Part shown: positions 27,571 to 35,915 of the stretch, one piece after another
Numbering within the stretch: the first letter of the stretch is position 1
How the letters are laid out: the number at the start of each line of letters is the position of its first letter
Source of the DNA: an uncultured Dokdonia sp.
Lineage (GTDB): Bacteria; Bacteroidota; Bacteroidia; Flavobacteriales; Flavobacteriaceae
DNA length: 64,000 nucleotides
Direction: 5' to 3'
Assembly: GCF_947492815.1 (NCBI RefSeq)
Contig: NZ_CANLOB010000003.1
Location: forward strand, 238,677 to 302,676
Position numbers and translations under genes: made by a program
The notes under the pieces: model-generated
What the model saw: only the letters and a program-made list of their open reading frames with translations
Told to the model about the DNA's origin: nothing
Databases searched by the model: none

Positions 27571-27741
27571 ATGTTAAAATCAATTTTAAAACTAAACGGA
27601 GTTAAAGAGTTAACTATTGCGTCGCAACGACAAGTAGAAGGAGGGTGGATTCCTAGAAATATTTGTCATTCTGATGATGAATGTCACCATACACAAGAAT
27701 GTATTGCTTGTATTTGTACGGCTCCCGGTGATCCAGTATAA
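27571..27741 (+). CDS. GG-leader Cys-rich peptide precursor
   Basis: A 56-residue precursor too short for normal gene calling. The leader is MLKSILKLNGVKELTIASQR followed by QVEGG, which matches the double-glycine leaders of Bacteroidota natural-product/bacteriocin-like precursors (LNGVKEL...GG type). Cleavage after GG by a C39-peptidase ABC exporter would release a 31-residue core with five Cys and three His (ICHSDDECHHTQECIACIC). A canonical terminator follows 22 nt downstream, supporting a real single-gene transcript. No modification or export genes are adjacent; they would have to act in trans. Confidence 0.65.
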   Translation: MLKSILKLNGVKELTIASQRQVEGGWIPRNICHSDDECHHTQECIACICTAPGDPV

Positions 27742-27763
27742 TTATAGTATTAGCCAGTTAGGT

Positions 27764-27793
27764 AAGCGAACTTTTATAAGTTCGCTTTTTTTA
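27764..27793 (+). terminator. Rho-independent terminator of the peptide gene
   Basis: A perfect 10-bp stem AAGCGAACTT/AAGTTCGCTT with a TTAT loop, followed by TTTTTT. It may also serve the convergent epimerase gene. Confidence 0.88.
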
Positions 27794-27798
27794 TACCA

Positions 27799-28779
27799 TC
27801 AATCTACAATAGAAAATGTAAACGAACTTTTATTCTTATAAATATCATTAGGTAGTAATAAAGTAGAGGGAAAGTGCTGATTATTTGGTGAATCAGGAAA
27901 ATGTTGATTTTCAAAACATATTGCCGGATATACCTCATAATGAGTTCCGTCTTTATACGTTAATTCAGGAAATGCTTTAGGCGTATAAACAACCATAGCA
28001 GGTTGATTCGTACTTATTGTCATTAAGATTCCAGAAGCAGGACTATATAAAGAAGCTTTTATGGGTTGATCTTTTAAGATAAAAGTGTCATCATATCCTT
28101 TAAAAGTTACATTCCCAATTTTTGATTGTTCTATACGATCATAATTATTATGTGCAGTAGATACGTAACCCCCGGTAGGAACTAAATTAGCATCTACTTC
28201 TAAATAAGAATCACTGGCTATTTGTAATTCATGATCAAGAATGCTACCAGATCCATTAAGATTAAAGTACGAATGATTGGTGAGATTTACATAAGTAGCA
28301 ATATCTGTAGTAGCTGTATAGGTTATAATAACTTCGTTAGTTTCTGTAAGCGTATAACAAACAGTTACCTGTAAAGTGCCAGGATATCCTTCTTCAAGAT
28401 GCTTACTTACATACGATAAAGTAATTGTTTGTGAATTTTCTTGAGATTCGAAAGTCCAATATTTTTTGTCAAATCCATTTTTACCTCCATGTAGATGGAC
28501 CTTATTTTCAAAAGCGAGATCCGTATCTTTAATAAACATACTTTCTTTTGTGTGCGAAATACGCCCAGCATATCTGCCTATAGTCGCACCGAGATATAAA
28601 TTATGGTTTGTATAAGGCAACTGTTTATAGGCTTCAGGAGTAGAAAGTCCTACAATAACATTGGTGTTTTCTCTATGTTTATTAGGTACTTTTAATGAGG
28701 TGATAGTAGCCCCATAATTAGAGATCTCTAAACAGCAACCATTTGTATTGGTAAGTATCCTTGTTTCAAGTGTAGGCAT
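27799..28779 (-). CDS. galM: Aldose 1-epimerase (mutarotase)
   Basis: A 326-residue aldose epimerase that interconverts the alpha and beta anomers of sugars such as galactose or glucose. It is cytoplasmic: there is no signal peptide. Family motifs are complete: HLHGGKNGFDK with H97, the LTNHSYFNL block with catalytic H169, and the base E290 in ICFENQHFPDSPN. The length is normal. It has no sugar operon neighbours and converges on the GG-leader peptide, whose terminator lies 6 nt beyond its stop. Confidence 0.93.
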   Translation of the reverse strand: MPTLETRILTNTNGCCLEISNYGATITSLKVPNKHRENTNVIVGLSTPEAYKQLPYTNHNLYLGATIGRYAGRISHTKESMFIKDTDLAFENKVHLHGGKNGFDKKYWTFESQENSQTITLSYVSKHLEEGYPGTLQVTVCYTLTETNEVIITYTATTDIATYVNLTNHSYFNLNGSGSILDHELQIASDSYLEVDANLVPTGGYVSTAHNNYDRIEQSKIGNVTFKGYDDTFILKDQPIKASLYSPASGILMTISTNQPAMVVYTPKAFPELTYKDGTHYEVYPAICFENQHFPDSPNNQHFPSTLLLPNDIYKNKSSFTFSIVD

Positions 28780-28876
28780 AAACGATATAAAGTTATAAAG
28801 GTAGCATCATAATAAGCATGATAAAGTATCCTAGTATATTTAACCCACATTATGCAATAAAACTTCGTGATGAGGG

Positions 28877-28979
28877 TTGAAACAGCAATGAAATATGACG
28901 TTTTCTGAGTTTTAGCATAGCATCGCTATGGTTAAACTCAAAAACGTAGTGTAACGATATATTTTACAGCAGTTTCAAG
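28877..28979. repeat. ~100-bp imperfect inverted repeat / structured element
   Basis: The outer arms TTGAAACAGC.AATGAAATAT and ATATTTTACAGCAGTTTCAA pair, then ACGTTTT with AAAACGT, then GAGTTTTAGCATAGC with GCTATGGTTAAACTC around a 3-nt loop. The full fold spans the intergenic region between the epimerase and the beta-pore candidate. It could be a MITE-like insertion or a structured RNA. Confidence 0.5.
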
Positions 28980-29066
28980 ACGGAATAGATTTTCTATTGT
29001 ATAATGCGGGCTTAAAAAGCCTGCATGAACTACAGACCTTTTAAACATCCTGTATATTTTAATGTG

Positions 29067-29690
29067 TTAGTGTAAGAAATCCTCTAGCCCTTTTGTTTCT
29101 ACTTCAGCATTTTTAGGAAAAGAAGTAGCTACAAACGTTTTGAGATGGTTGCTTACAATACTTTTATAATGTCCAGATTTAATAACTTGACCTTTCATAG
29201 TAAGTTCTTCTGTGCCAGTAAGTATAAAAATATGAACCAATTGCCACCAAACAATAGATACTTCACCACTTTTAGGTGTAACAGAAAAAGTATCACTCAC
29301 AGTTGTAGCTGTCGAAAATGTAACCGAGTGTGAAAATGTTTCAGTAATACTAGCACTAATAGAGCCCATATCACCAGATACTCCCATACTTGCAGAATAC
29401 TGTTGAGTTTGTGAGTTTGTAATAGCGGTTCCATTTGTTACAGAAACCAATTGACTAAAAGGAGTCGCTGGGCTTGCTGAACAGGATACAACTTTTTGCC
29501 ATTGTGCTAATACGCGGATTTCTTGATTTTTACGTGTAATTTGCATTAAGTCCAGGTATTTTGGATCATTCTCTGTTTGATCAGGAATACTTTTTAAAGA
29601 AAGTTCAAAAGGTTCTGATATTCCAGGAAATTGATTGATACCATTAGGTCTTGGTGGTGGCGGAATTTTATTCCAATTAGTAGTTGTCAT
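29067..29690 (-). CDS. Aerolysin/ETX-like beta-pore-forming protein candidate
   Basis: A 207-residue protein without signal peptide. A Pro-rich N-terminus (IPPPPRPNG) is followed by a helical part. Residues ~80-145 show the alternating Ser/Thr-rich pattern of aerolysin/epsilon-toxin insertion domains (YSASMGVSGDMGSISASITE, TFSHSVTFSTATTVSDTFSV), then the post-domain PKSGEVSIVWWQLVHIF. Such proteins oligomerise and insert a beta-barrel pore. The receptor-binding part would be short here. The family call rests on composition and pattern only. The gene stands alone, with palindromic DNA on both sides, ~2 kb from the eCIS operon. Confidence 0.5.
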   Translation of the reverse strand: MTTTNWNKIPPPPRPNGINQFPGISEPFELSLKSIPDQTENDPKYLDLMQITRKNQEIRVLAQWQKVVSCSASPATPFSQLVSVTNGTAITNSQTQQYSASMGVSGDMGSISASITETFSHSVTFSTATTVSDTFSVTPKSGEVSIVWWQLVHIFILTGTEELTMKGQVIKSGHYKSIVSNHLKTFVATSFPKNAEVETKGLEDFLH

Positions 29691-29786
29691 AAACGTTTAT
29701 GTCTTTTAAAAAAAATGATTGTTAAAACTTAAAATATACGGACTTAAATTTAATAATACGGAGATTGTTTTGAGAAATGTGCTGTA

Positions 29787-29806
29787 TACGCTTTCGCGAA
29801 AGCGTA
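29787..29806. repeat. Palindromic repeat, full 20-bp copy
   Basis: A perfect TACGCTTTCGCGAAAGCGTA between the GH113-like gene and the beta-pore candidate. With the copy at 62260 it defines the complete consensus. Confidence 0.9.
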
Positions 29807-29836
29807 CCCAGAAACAATAGTATTCATAGTATAATA

Positions 29837-32176
29837 CTACTCACTGAACCACTTTCGTACAGTTGCCTCCGTAGCCTTATTATTAGGTGTGAAAGCGGTG
29901 TTTTCTATACCTCGATATTCTAAATAACTAGGGAATTTCCACCATAAAATTCCAGCACACCAAGGCTCATTCTCAATACCTTCAAAAATCACCTCGTAAC
30001 AACGACGCTGATGCGTATCATTAAAAGGAGTGTCTCCATCTGCATGTGGATTTTTCCAAGGCATTTCAATACTCCTAAATCCTATTTCAGTAAAGACGAT
30101 GGGTTTTTTATATGCTTGGTATACTTTCTCAATCTTGGTTTTAATACCTTCAAAATTAGTTTTTAACTCCTCATCTGTGGGTGTATCATTCTTACTTAAT
30201 GGATAGTAAGAGTTGAGGCCTATAAAATCTAGTTCATTCCAAAAATCAATTGTTTCAAATTCTTCTCCCCAATTGGCAGCATAGGTGAGATTACCTTGAT
30301 ATAACCCTCTTGTTTTTTTAAACATTTCTTTCCACTGTTTGCTATGTGACAGTGTTGCTTTTACAAACTCAACACCCATACACAAAGCATCTATTTGATG
30401 AATCTCAGCTAGAAATGCATAATGGCGTATCCATCTATAATAATAATCAAAAAAAGCATTCCAATCTGCTTCCGTTTCATAGGTAAGAGCACCAGGCCAG
30501 CTACTTCCAAAAAACACCTGCGGTTTTAATAGTGATTGCATTCCTCTTTTTTTAGCTTCATACGCACTATGTACAACACCTTGGTCATTTTCAGAACCTG
30601 CTCTACTTCCTATAGAAAGATAGGTAGGCGTACTTCCCATACGTATATAACTGTAAGGAACAATAGCCAGTGCATTACTGCCCATGTCTTGTTGTTTTGC
30701 AATCGCTTCTGTTGCTTTTTGAGATAAATAGCCATTGTAAATGCTATACCCTTCATGTGCAAAATTGAAACCTTTTAAATAGTTAATAGCTGGTTTTGCT
30801 CTTTTCTTTTTAGGATATTTTATTGCTTCTTTAGCAAGATATCGTTGCCATTTGACTTCTAAGGATTTTAATTCTTTTGTTGATGGTGTCCAGTCTTTGT
30901 ATTGTTGTAAGAATGTTTCTTTTCCTAACTGATCTATTAAAAATGTAACCAATGAAGCAGACATACATTCTGTAAGTAACGGCGATTCTTTTTCGATCAA
31001 TTCATTATCAAAAAGCTCTTTTAATGTGAGCACATTCTCAGATTCAAATAGTCTTGCTGTCCAATAGGGAAACCCTTCTCTTTGCCACTGATCTGTAAAG
31101 TATACAGAGAGTCCTTTGGAAAGTGTTTTCGATGAAGCTTCTCCAAGGGTGTGGTGTAAAATAAGCTCGTTTTCTTTTTCTATGTAATTGTCAAGATATT
31201 TGTCATTAATGATGGTGTGTACAGCATTGTTTTGGATATCTATATGTGCTTGCTGTGTGTTTCCTAATAGTAGACCTTTGTCTTCTGCGGTCTTATAAAT
31301 ATGATATGTAATCTTAGGAATTGTATCTTTATATCCTGTAAAATCAATGATGTTTTGATAGGTGTTTTCCAAACCCAAAATCAACGTATTTGTCGTTTCT
31401 TTAGATAGTTCCTTTTGATGTGTGGTGATGGTATAATTTGTTGATGCAGCAATGATATTATTTCCTTCAGAATAATCAAAATGGGTAGTGGTGTCCAATT
31501 GCCATTGCGTATTGAAGTTTCCCATAACGGCTCTATTGGTAGTTTCATATAACTCATAATCCATGTTTTGCCAGAAAAAAGAAGCACCAGCTTTTTGAAT
31601 ACTACCTTCAAAAAAATTGTAAAGTACCAAAGGATCATTACCTGTAAAAAAACTAAATGGAAGTGTATTGTTTTCTGGATTAGGATAAAAAGAAACCGAT
31701 AAGATGTCAGAAGGATCTTGATAGACTTTAGTGTCAAAAACGATCCCTCGGTCTGAAATATCAATAGGAACAGCCGCTATAAATCTTTTTAATAAAGGAT
31801 GTTCTTTTGGGGTTCCAATTAAAAAAAGAATATTGTTTTGTATATCTGAAGCTGTGACGTCTGAAACTTCTTTATATAAAAAAGTAGCATTTCGACGCCT
31901 CCCGTTCTGAGGTATTTGATTGATGGTGTCTAGTAATGCTTTATATTTTTCTTTGAGTGTGTTATTCTCGGTTCCGTAAACGATAAGAATCTCTCTTTTA
32001 TCAAAAAAGCTACGTCTTAATTGGCGACGTGTAGGAAGAGAAATAAGACCATCTTGTGGTAGCACCCTATTTTCATTGATAAGAGCAATATCTTTTGAAG
32101 CTGTTGTAAAGGCTGAAACCCCAAAAATAACCAGTGTAATCACTAAGAGTATAATGCCTATAAACGTGCGCTTCAT
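29837..32176 (-). CDS. Membrane-anchored GH113-like glycoside hydrolase protein
   Basis: A 779-residue protein with an N-terminal membrane anchor or uncleaved signal (IGIILLVITLVIFGVSAF). The region to ~470 has a peptidase-MA-like or other extracytoplasmic composition that I do not recognise. The last ~300 residues form a TIM barrel like GH113: GFNFAHEGYSIYNGY, LKPQVFF, CMGVEF, YAANWG, and the probable nucleophile at about E697 in VFTEIGFRS, then GILWWKF. GH113 members include beta-mannanases; the substrate here is unknown. It probably acts in the periplasm. Confidence 0.7.
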   Translation of the reverse strand: MKRTFIGIILLVITLVIFGVSAFTTASKDIALINENRVLPQDGLISLPTRRQLRRSFFDKREILIVYGTENNTLKEKYKALLDTINQIPQNGRRRNATFLYKEVSDVTASDIQNNILFLIGTPKEHPLLKRFIAAVPIDISDRGIVFDTKVYQDPSDILSVSFYPNPENNTLPFSFFTGNDPLVLYNFFEGSIQKAGASFFWQNMDYELYETTNRAVMGNFNTQWQLDTTTHFDYSEGNNIIAASTNYTITTHQKELSKETTNTLILGLENTYQNIIDFTGYKDTIPKITYHIYKTAEDKGLLLGNTQQAHIDIQNNAVHTIINDKYLDNYIEKENELILHHTLGEASSKTLSKGLSVYFTDQWQREGFPYWTARLFESENVLTLKELFDNELIEKESPLLTECMSASLVTFLIDQLGKETFLQQYKDWTPSTKELKSLEVKWQRYLAKEAIKYPKKKRAKPAINYLKGFNFAHEGYSIYNGYLSQKATEAIAKQQDMGSNALAIVPYSYIRMGSTPTYLSIGSRAGSENDQGVVHSAYEAKKRGMQSLLKPQVFFGSSWPGALTYETEADWNAFFDYYYRWIRHYAFLAEIHQIDALCMGVEFVKATLSHSKQWKEMFKKTRGLYQGNLTYAANWGEEFETIDFWNELDFIGLNSYYPLSKNDTPTDEELKTNFEGIKTKIEKVYQAYKKPIVFTEIGFRSIEMPWKNPHADGDTPFNDTHQRRCYEVIFEGIENEPWCAGILWWKFPSYLEYRGIENTAFTPNNKATEATVRKWFSE

Positions 32177-32282
32177 GAGTTGGTATTGTTAGAATTTTTT
32201 AAAAATACAGCAAAAAATAACACACCATCTCTAAATATTTATTAAAGTTAACAACGATACTAAAAGGGATACATCTAAAAAT

Positions 32283-32474
32283 AGATGATTATTACTCTAA
32301 TTTTCTAGTGAAATTTTGAGTTTTCACCTCAATCCTAAAGGAAGAACTAAAAATTTCGTCGATATTCCCTTTAGGGCTAGGGAAAAAATCGATGAAATTA
32401 CTCAAAATGCACAAGGGGTTAATTCTATCTAATTGTATGCATATAATAAATAAGATGATTATTACTGTAATTTT
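32283..32474. mobile_element. ~190-bp structured element flanked by 22-bp direct repeats
   Basis: The 22-base stretch starting AGATGATTATTACT recurs at 32283-32304 and 32453-32474 with one mismatch. Between them are nested inverted repeats: ATTTTGAGT/ACTCAAAAT outside and TTTCGTCGAT/ATCGATGAAA inside, the latter around CCCTTTAGGGCTAGGG. No reading frame is present. The layout suggests a MITE-like insertion with a long target duplication, or recombination between repeats. It fills the space before the next gene. Confidence 0.4.
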
Positions 32475-32483
32475 AATAGTACC

Positions 32484-33473
32484 TTGCCTACATATATATG
32501 TATAATTAATCCTCTTGAATTGATCATTCGTAATTTTATATACATAAGTTTCTTTTTGTTGAGCTATACACTTAGTAGTCAGCAATTGCAAATAGACGGC
32601 GGAGTATTACTCAAAGCAGAGATCACACTGGGTAATCAAAATCAATGGCTTAAAATTGGAGCTTTTGGTTTTGGAGTTGCCAATTATGGAGATGTATCAT
32701 TAGAAAGCGGACTCTCTTTTGCTTCGTATCAGTTTTTTAAAAAACATACGAAGAAGAGATCAGGTCTTGCCTATAGCTATGAGTTTTTTGCATTAGGAGG
32801 TATAGGAAAGAATACAAACCTGTTAGGGTCTTCAGTTTCAGAAATGAATACGGCTATTATTTTTGATCCAAGAAAAGAAGGAGGTTTTAATGGATTGGGC
32901 TTTGGTTTTGGAAAAGATTACTTACCCAAAGACTTAAAGAGTTACGGAATAAAAAGAGGACAGTTTATTATGCGATTTAGTAATGCAAATCATAGTGTGC
33001 ATGCTGTTTTTTCAAATGATTTTAAATTTGGAAATATATTTAATGGAGAACGTACAGATTATGCTACAACAGGATCGCTTACGGTAGGGTTTGCTCATAT
33101 TCAAAATGATCACAGTATATATCAAGCGGGATTAGGGTTAGAATTATTTACACCACAACCTGATTATTCAAGATCTCCTAGAAACAAAATCAATTCGGAT
33201 GATGGTCGAAAAAATGTATGGTTTACATTACCTCCTTTTAAAGAGTTGTTTTATGCAAACCTCTATGCATTTGGAACGTATCAAGACGAACAGTATACAC
33301 TACATTCCAAACTCGGTGTCAATAGCCAGTGGATAGGAGCCTATGTGCAAAATACATTGCACGATGGTTTTGGTTTAAACCCTCGATTTCCATGGAATGT
33401 GGAAGCAAAAGATAAACTGTTTTTTGAATTAGCAGGAAGTGCCATTTATACCTTAGGAGTACCCAATGATTAG
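32484..33473 (+). CDS. Secreted/outer-membrane beta-rich protein, polymorphic toxin type 23-like
   Basis: Up to 329 residues. The frame opens at a TTG (32484), but a TTG at 32520 gives a better signal peptide (FIYISFFLLSYTLSSQQ); no ATG fits. The mature part is beta-rich and Gly/Phe-rich: LLKAEITLGNQNQWLK, FGFGVANYGDVSLESGLS, MRFSNANHSVHAVFSNDFKF, RNKINSDDGRKNVWFTLPP, NTLHDGFGLNPRFPWNVE. From memory, proteins with these blocks are annotated in Bacteroidota as polymorphic toxin type 23 domain proteins; an outer-membrane barrel is the alternative. Its stop overlaps the start of the LRR lipoprotein gene by 8 nt, so the two are coupled. Confidence 0.5.
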   Translation: MPTYICIINPLELIIRNFIYISFFLLSYTLSSQQLQIDGGVLLKAEITLGNQNQWLKIGAFGFGVANYGDVSLESGLSFASYQFFKKHTKKRSGLAYSYEFFALGGIGKNTNLLGSSVSEMNTAIIFDPRKEGGFNGLGFGFGKDYLPKDLKSYGIKRGQFIMRFSNANHSVHAVFSNDFKFGNIFNGERTDYATTGSLTVGFAHIQNDHSIYQAGLGLELFTPQPDYSRSPRNKINSDDGRKNVWFTLPPFKELFYANLYAFGTYQDEQYTLHSKLGVNSQWIGAYVQNTLHDGFGLNPRFPWNVEAKDKLFFELAGSAIYTLGVPND

Positions 33474-34395
33474 AGCATTTACAATAGCTATCATGACACT
33501 TGTACTATTCTCTAGTTGTAGTACCTATAATACATTTTATGGGGAAACAGTAAGAGCTACAGCAGTTGATGCAAAGACTAGGCGTCTAGACTTGAGTTAT
33601 CAAAATCTAAAAGAAGTACCTATTGATCTTGAAAAACTACATTCACTACGAATGTTAAATATAGCTGGAAACATAGATTTAGATATTTCGGCAGTTTTAA
33701 AAGCATTACCATCTCCAGAAACCTTAGAAGTATTAGTGTTAGATAGTTTAGATCTTCATAAAATTCCAAAAGAATTGAATGCCTTTAGAAACTTAAAACA
33801 AATATCTCTTGGATATAATCCATCACTTTCTTTGGAAGAAATAATACCTACTCTAGAAAAGATGCCTCTAGAGTTTTTGAACTTAAAAGGAAATCAACTC
33901 ACACGGTTGCCAGAAGCAATTACACGTTTAGAAAGACTAAAAGACCTTAATCTATCATATAATGAATTGCGAGATACGCAGAGTTATACTTATTTAGGAA
34001 CGATGCCTACTTTATACTCCTTATGGTTAGATCATAATAATTTAAAAACGCTTCCTGAAACTATAGGAGAACTCTCTCAAATACGCTATTTATATATAGA
34101 CCATAATGAGTTAACTACATTACCTGATCTTTCAGGATTAAAAAACACCTGGGTACTTCATGCAGGACATAATCGTTTTACTTCCTTACCTGAACAATTA
34201 ATGGAAATGCCAGGGCTGTTTTTGGTTCATATGAATAATAATGAAATCACTGAGATTTCTAGAGCATATGAAGAAAAAGAGTACTCGATGATGGCATTGA
34301 TACTAGATCATAATTTTCTTTCTGAAGAAGAACGTATGTGGGCTGAGAAAACATTTAAAAAGTTCTTCTTGTTGTCTTTTAAGCAGACATTTTAA
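33466..34395 (+). CDS. Leucine-rich repeat lipoprotein
   Basis: A 309-residue lipoprotein (signal with lipobox LFSSCST, Cys at ~18) carrying about eight leucine-rich repeats of the LPxxIxxLxxLxxLxLxxNxL type between residues ~40 and ~285. It is anchored in the envelope and probably binds protein partners. It starts inside the preceding gene (8-nt overlap) and is thus translationally coupled to the toxin-23-like protein. An immunity or partner role for that protein is an inference from the coupling. The next gene, a sigma factor, starts 56 nt downstream. Confidence 0.7.
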   Translation: MIRAFTIAIMTLVLFSSCSTYNTFYGETVRATAVDAKTRRLDLSYQNLKEVPIDLEKLHSLRMLNIAGNIDLDISAVLKALPSPETLEVLVLDSLDLHKIPKELNAFRNLKQISLGYNPSLSLEEIIPTLEKMPLEFLNLKGNQLTRLPEAITRLERLKDLNLSYNELRDTQSYTYLGTMPTLYSLWLDHNNLKTLPETIGELSQIRYLYIDHNELTTLPDLSGLKNTWVLHAGHNRFTSLPEQLMEMPGLFLVHMNNNEITEISRAYEEKEYSMMALILDHNFLSEEERMWAEKTFKKFFLLSFKQTF

Positions 34396-34451
34396 AAAGG
34401 AATATATAGACGTCTCGAATTATTTTTTTTGATAGGAATGCTGTACATTAG

Positions 34452-35003
34452 ATGTCTGTAAAACTATCCATGCAACCAGACCAACTTATAGCGAAATTTC
34501 AACAAAAGGATGAAAGTGCTTTTGCAGAAATTTATGCACGCTATAGTGAGAATATTTTGGGAGTGATACATAGTGTATTACATGATCAAGAACTCTCTGA
34601 AGAAGTATTGCAAGATGTATTTGTAAAAGCTTGGAATAATGCAGGTTCTTACAATGCTCAAAAAGGTCGATTTTTTACCTGGTTACTCAATATTGCTCGT
34701 AATGCAGCTATTGACAAAACACGATCTAAAGCATTTAAGAATAGTAAGCAAAACCAGAACGCAGCTTTTTTCGTAGATATCCTTGAAGATAAAAATAATT
34801 TCTCTTCAAAGATAGATGCAATAGGAATTAAAAAGTACATAGAAGTACTAGAACCTATTTGTAAGAAGGTGATACAATTGCTTTTTTTTAAGGGGTATAC
34901 ACAAAAAGAAACAGCCGAAGAGTTAGACATTCCTTTAGGTACAGTCAAAACGCGTAACAGGATTTGTATCAATAAACTAAGAGAAGTATTAGGAGTAACG
35001 TGA
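34452..35003 (+). CDS. ECF-type RNA polymerase sigma factor
   Basis: A 183-residue ECF sigma factor. Region 2 (YARYSENILGVIHSVLHDQE, VLQDVFVKAWNN, GRFFTWLLNIARNAAIDKTR) and region 4 (LLFFKGYTQKETAEELDIPL, GTVKTRNRICINKLRE) are complete. It directs polymerase to a stress or envelope regulon. It overlaps the RskA-like anti-sigma gene by 4 nt, the usual arrangement for SigK/RskA-type pairs. Confidence 0.93.
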   Translation: MSVKLSMQPDQLIAKFQQKDESAFAEIYARYSENILGVIHSVLHDQELSEEVLQDVFVKAWNNAGSYNAQKGRFFTWLLNIARNAAIDKTRSKAFKNSKQNQNAAFFVDILEDKNNFSSKIDAIGIKKYIEVLEPICKKVIQLLFFKGYTQKETAEELDIPLGTVKTRNRICINKLREVLGVT

Positions 35004-35818
35004 TAGATATTCAAGAATATATCGAATCAGGAGTTTTAGAACTCTATGTCTACGGAACACTTTCCGAAGCAGAAAGTGCTGAGGTATCTCGATTGGTCGC
35101 ATTACACCCTGAACTCAAGGCAGAAATAGAACAGATTGAAACAGCGCTGTTACAACTCACAAGTGCTGCTGCGCCATCTACACCTTCTAGTTTTGAACGT
35201 ATACAATCTAAAATCCAATCAACAAGTGGAAGTGATGTAATCCCGCTCCTGCCTGCCGGCGAGGCAGGTTCGCGAAAGCGTATACCAATCGCCGCCTATT
35301 TAGGATGGGCTGCCGCCGTATTATTATTAATCGTAATAGGGTATCAGTTTGCTGAAGATAAAAAACTAGAAAATAAAATTACCACCTTAGAACGCGAGCA
35401 AATTCTTCAACAAGGTAAAACCGATATGGCGGAAGAAGAGTTGGTAAAAGCAACAGAGTTACTAGATGTATTACGTACAAAAGATATCATTTCTGTACCA
35501 TTAGGAGCACAAGAAATCTCACCAACATCATATGCATCTATTTACTGGAATAAAGAAACCCAAAAAGCCTATGTAGATGTACGTGGATTACCTAAGCCGC
35601 CAGAAGGCAAAGTATATCAATTATGGTCATTAACCTTAGATCCACTAACGCCTACAAGTATGGCAGTTTTAGATCAATATGATGAAAAAGGAACACAACT
35701 TTTTGAGGTTGATAATCCAAATACCTCTGAAGCTTTTGGAATTACCTTAGAACCCGCAGGAGGAAGTGCATCACCTACCTTAGAACAACTCTATGTACTC
35801 GGAGTTGTGGAACCTTGA
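35000..35818 (+). CDS. RskA-like anti-sigma factor
   Basis: A 272-residue membrane anti-sigma factor. The N-terminal cytoplasmic domain is of the anti-sigma type (YIESGVLELYVYGTLSEAE, VSRLVALHPELKAEIEQIE). One membrane helix lies at ~97-117 (AAYLGWAAAVLLLIVIGYQF), then a coiled coil, then the periplasmic RskA domain (ASIYWNKETQKAYVDVRGLP, GKVYQLWSLTLDPLTPTSMA). The linker before the helix, LLPAGEAGSRKR, is encoded by two adjacent GC-rich palindromic repeats (35248-35282) and looks inserted. Confidence 0.88.
   Translation: MIDIQEYIESGVLELYVYGTLSEAESAEVSRLVALHPELKAEIEQIETALLQLTSAAAPSTPSSFERIQSKIQSTSGSDVIPLLPAGEAGSRKRIPIAAYLGWAAAVLLLIVIGYQFAEDKKLENKITTLEREQILQQGKTDMAEEELVKATELLDVLRTKDIISVPLGAQEISPTSYASIYWNKETQKAYVDVRGLPKPPEGKVYQLWSLTLDPLTPTSMAVLDQYDEKGTQLFEVDNPNTSEAFGITLEPAGGSASPTLEQLYVLGVVEP
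35248..35268. repeat. GC-rich REP-like palindrome inside the anti-sigma gene
   Basis: CCTGCCT-GCCGGCG-AGGCAGG, with 7-bp arms around a GCCGGC centre and very GC-rich against its surroundings. It is read as LPAGEAG and abuts the copy of the other palindrome. Confidence 0.65.
35269..35282. repeat. Partial palindromic repeat TTCGCGAAAGCGTA inside a gene
   Basis: A 14-base right part of the window-wide palindrome, read as SRKR in the linker of the anti-sigma factor. Confidence 0.8.
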
Positions 35819-35850
35819 TATATTTAATACTATAAAATCATCTTTTCCTA

Positions 35851-35872
35851 TGACGAAATGATCATTTCGTCA
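35851..35872. promoter_or_regulatory. Perfect 22-bp dyad TGACGAAATGATCATTTCGTCA
   Basis: An 11-bp arm, TGACGAAATGA, followed directly by its reverse complement. It lies 32 nt after the anti-sigma stop and 44 nt before the DJ-1/PfpI start. No T-tract follows, so a dimeric regulator site is as likely as a terminator. Confidence 0.5.
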
Positions 35873-35915
35873 GTCTTTATAGGCTATTATCACGTATTTA
35901 GCATCATCAAAATAT

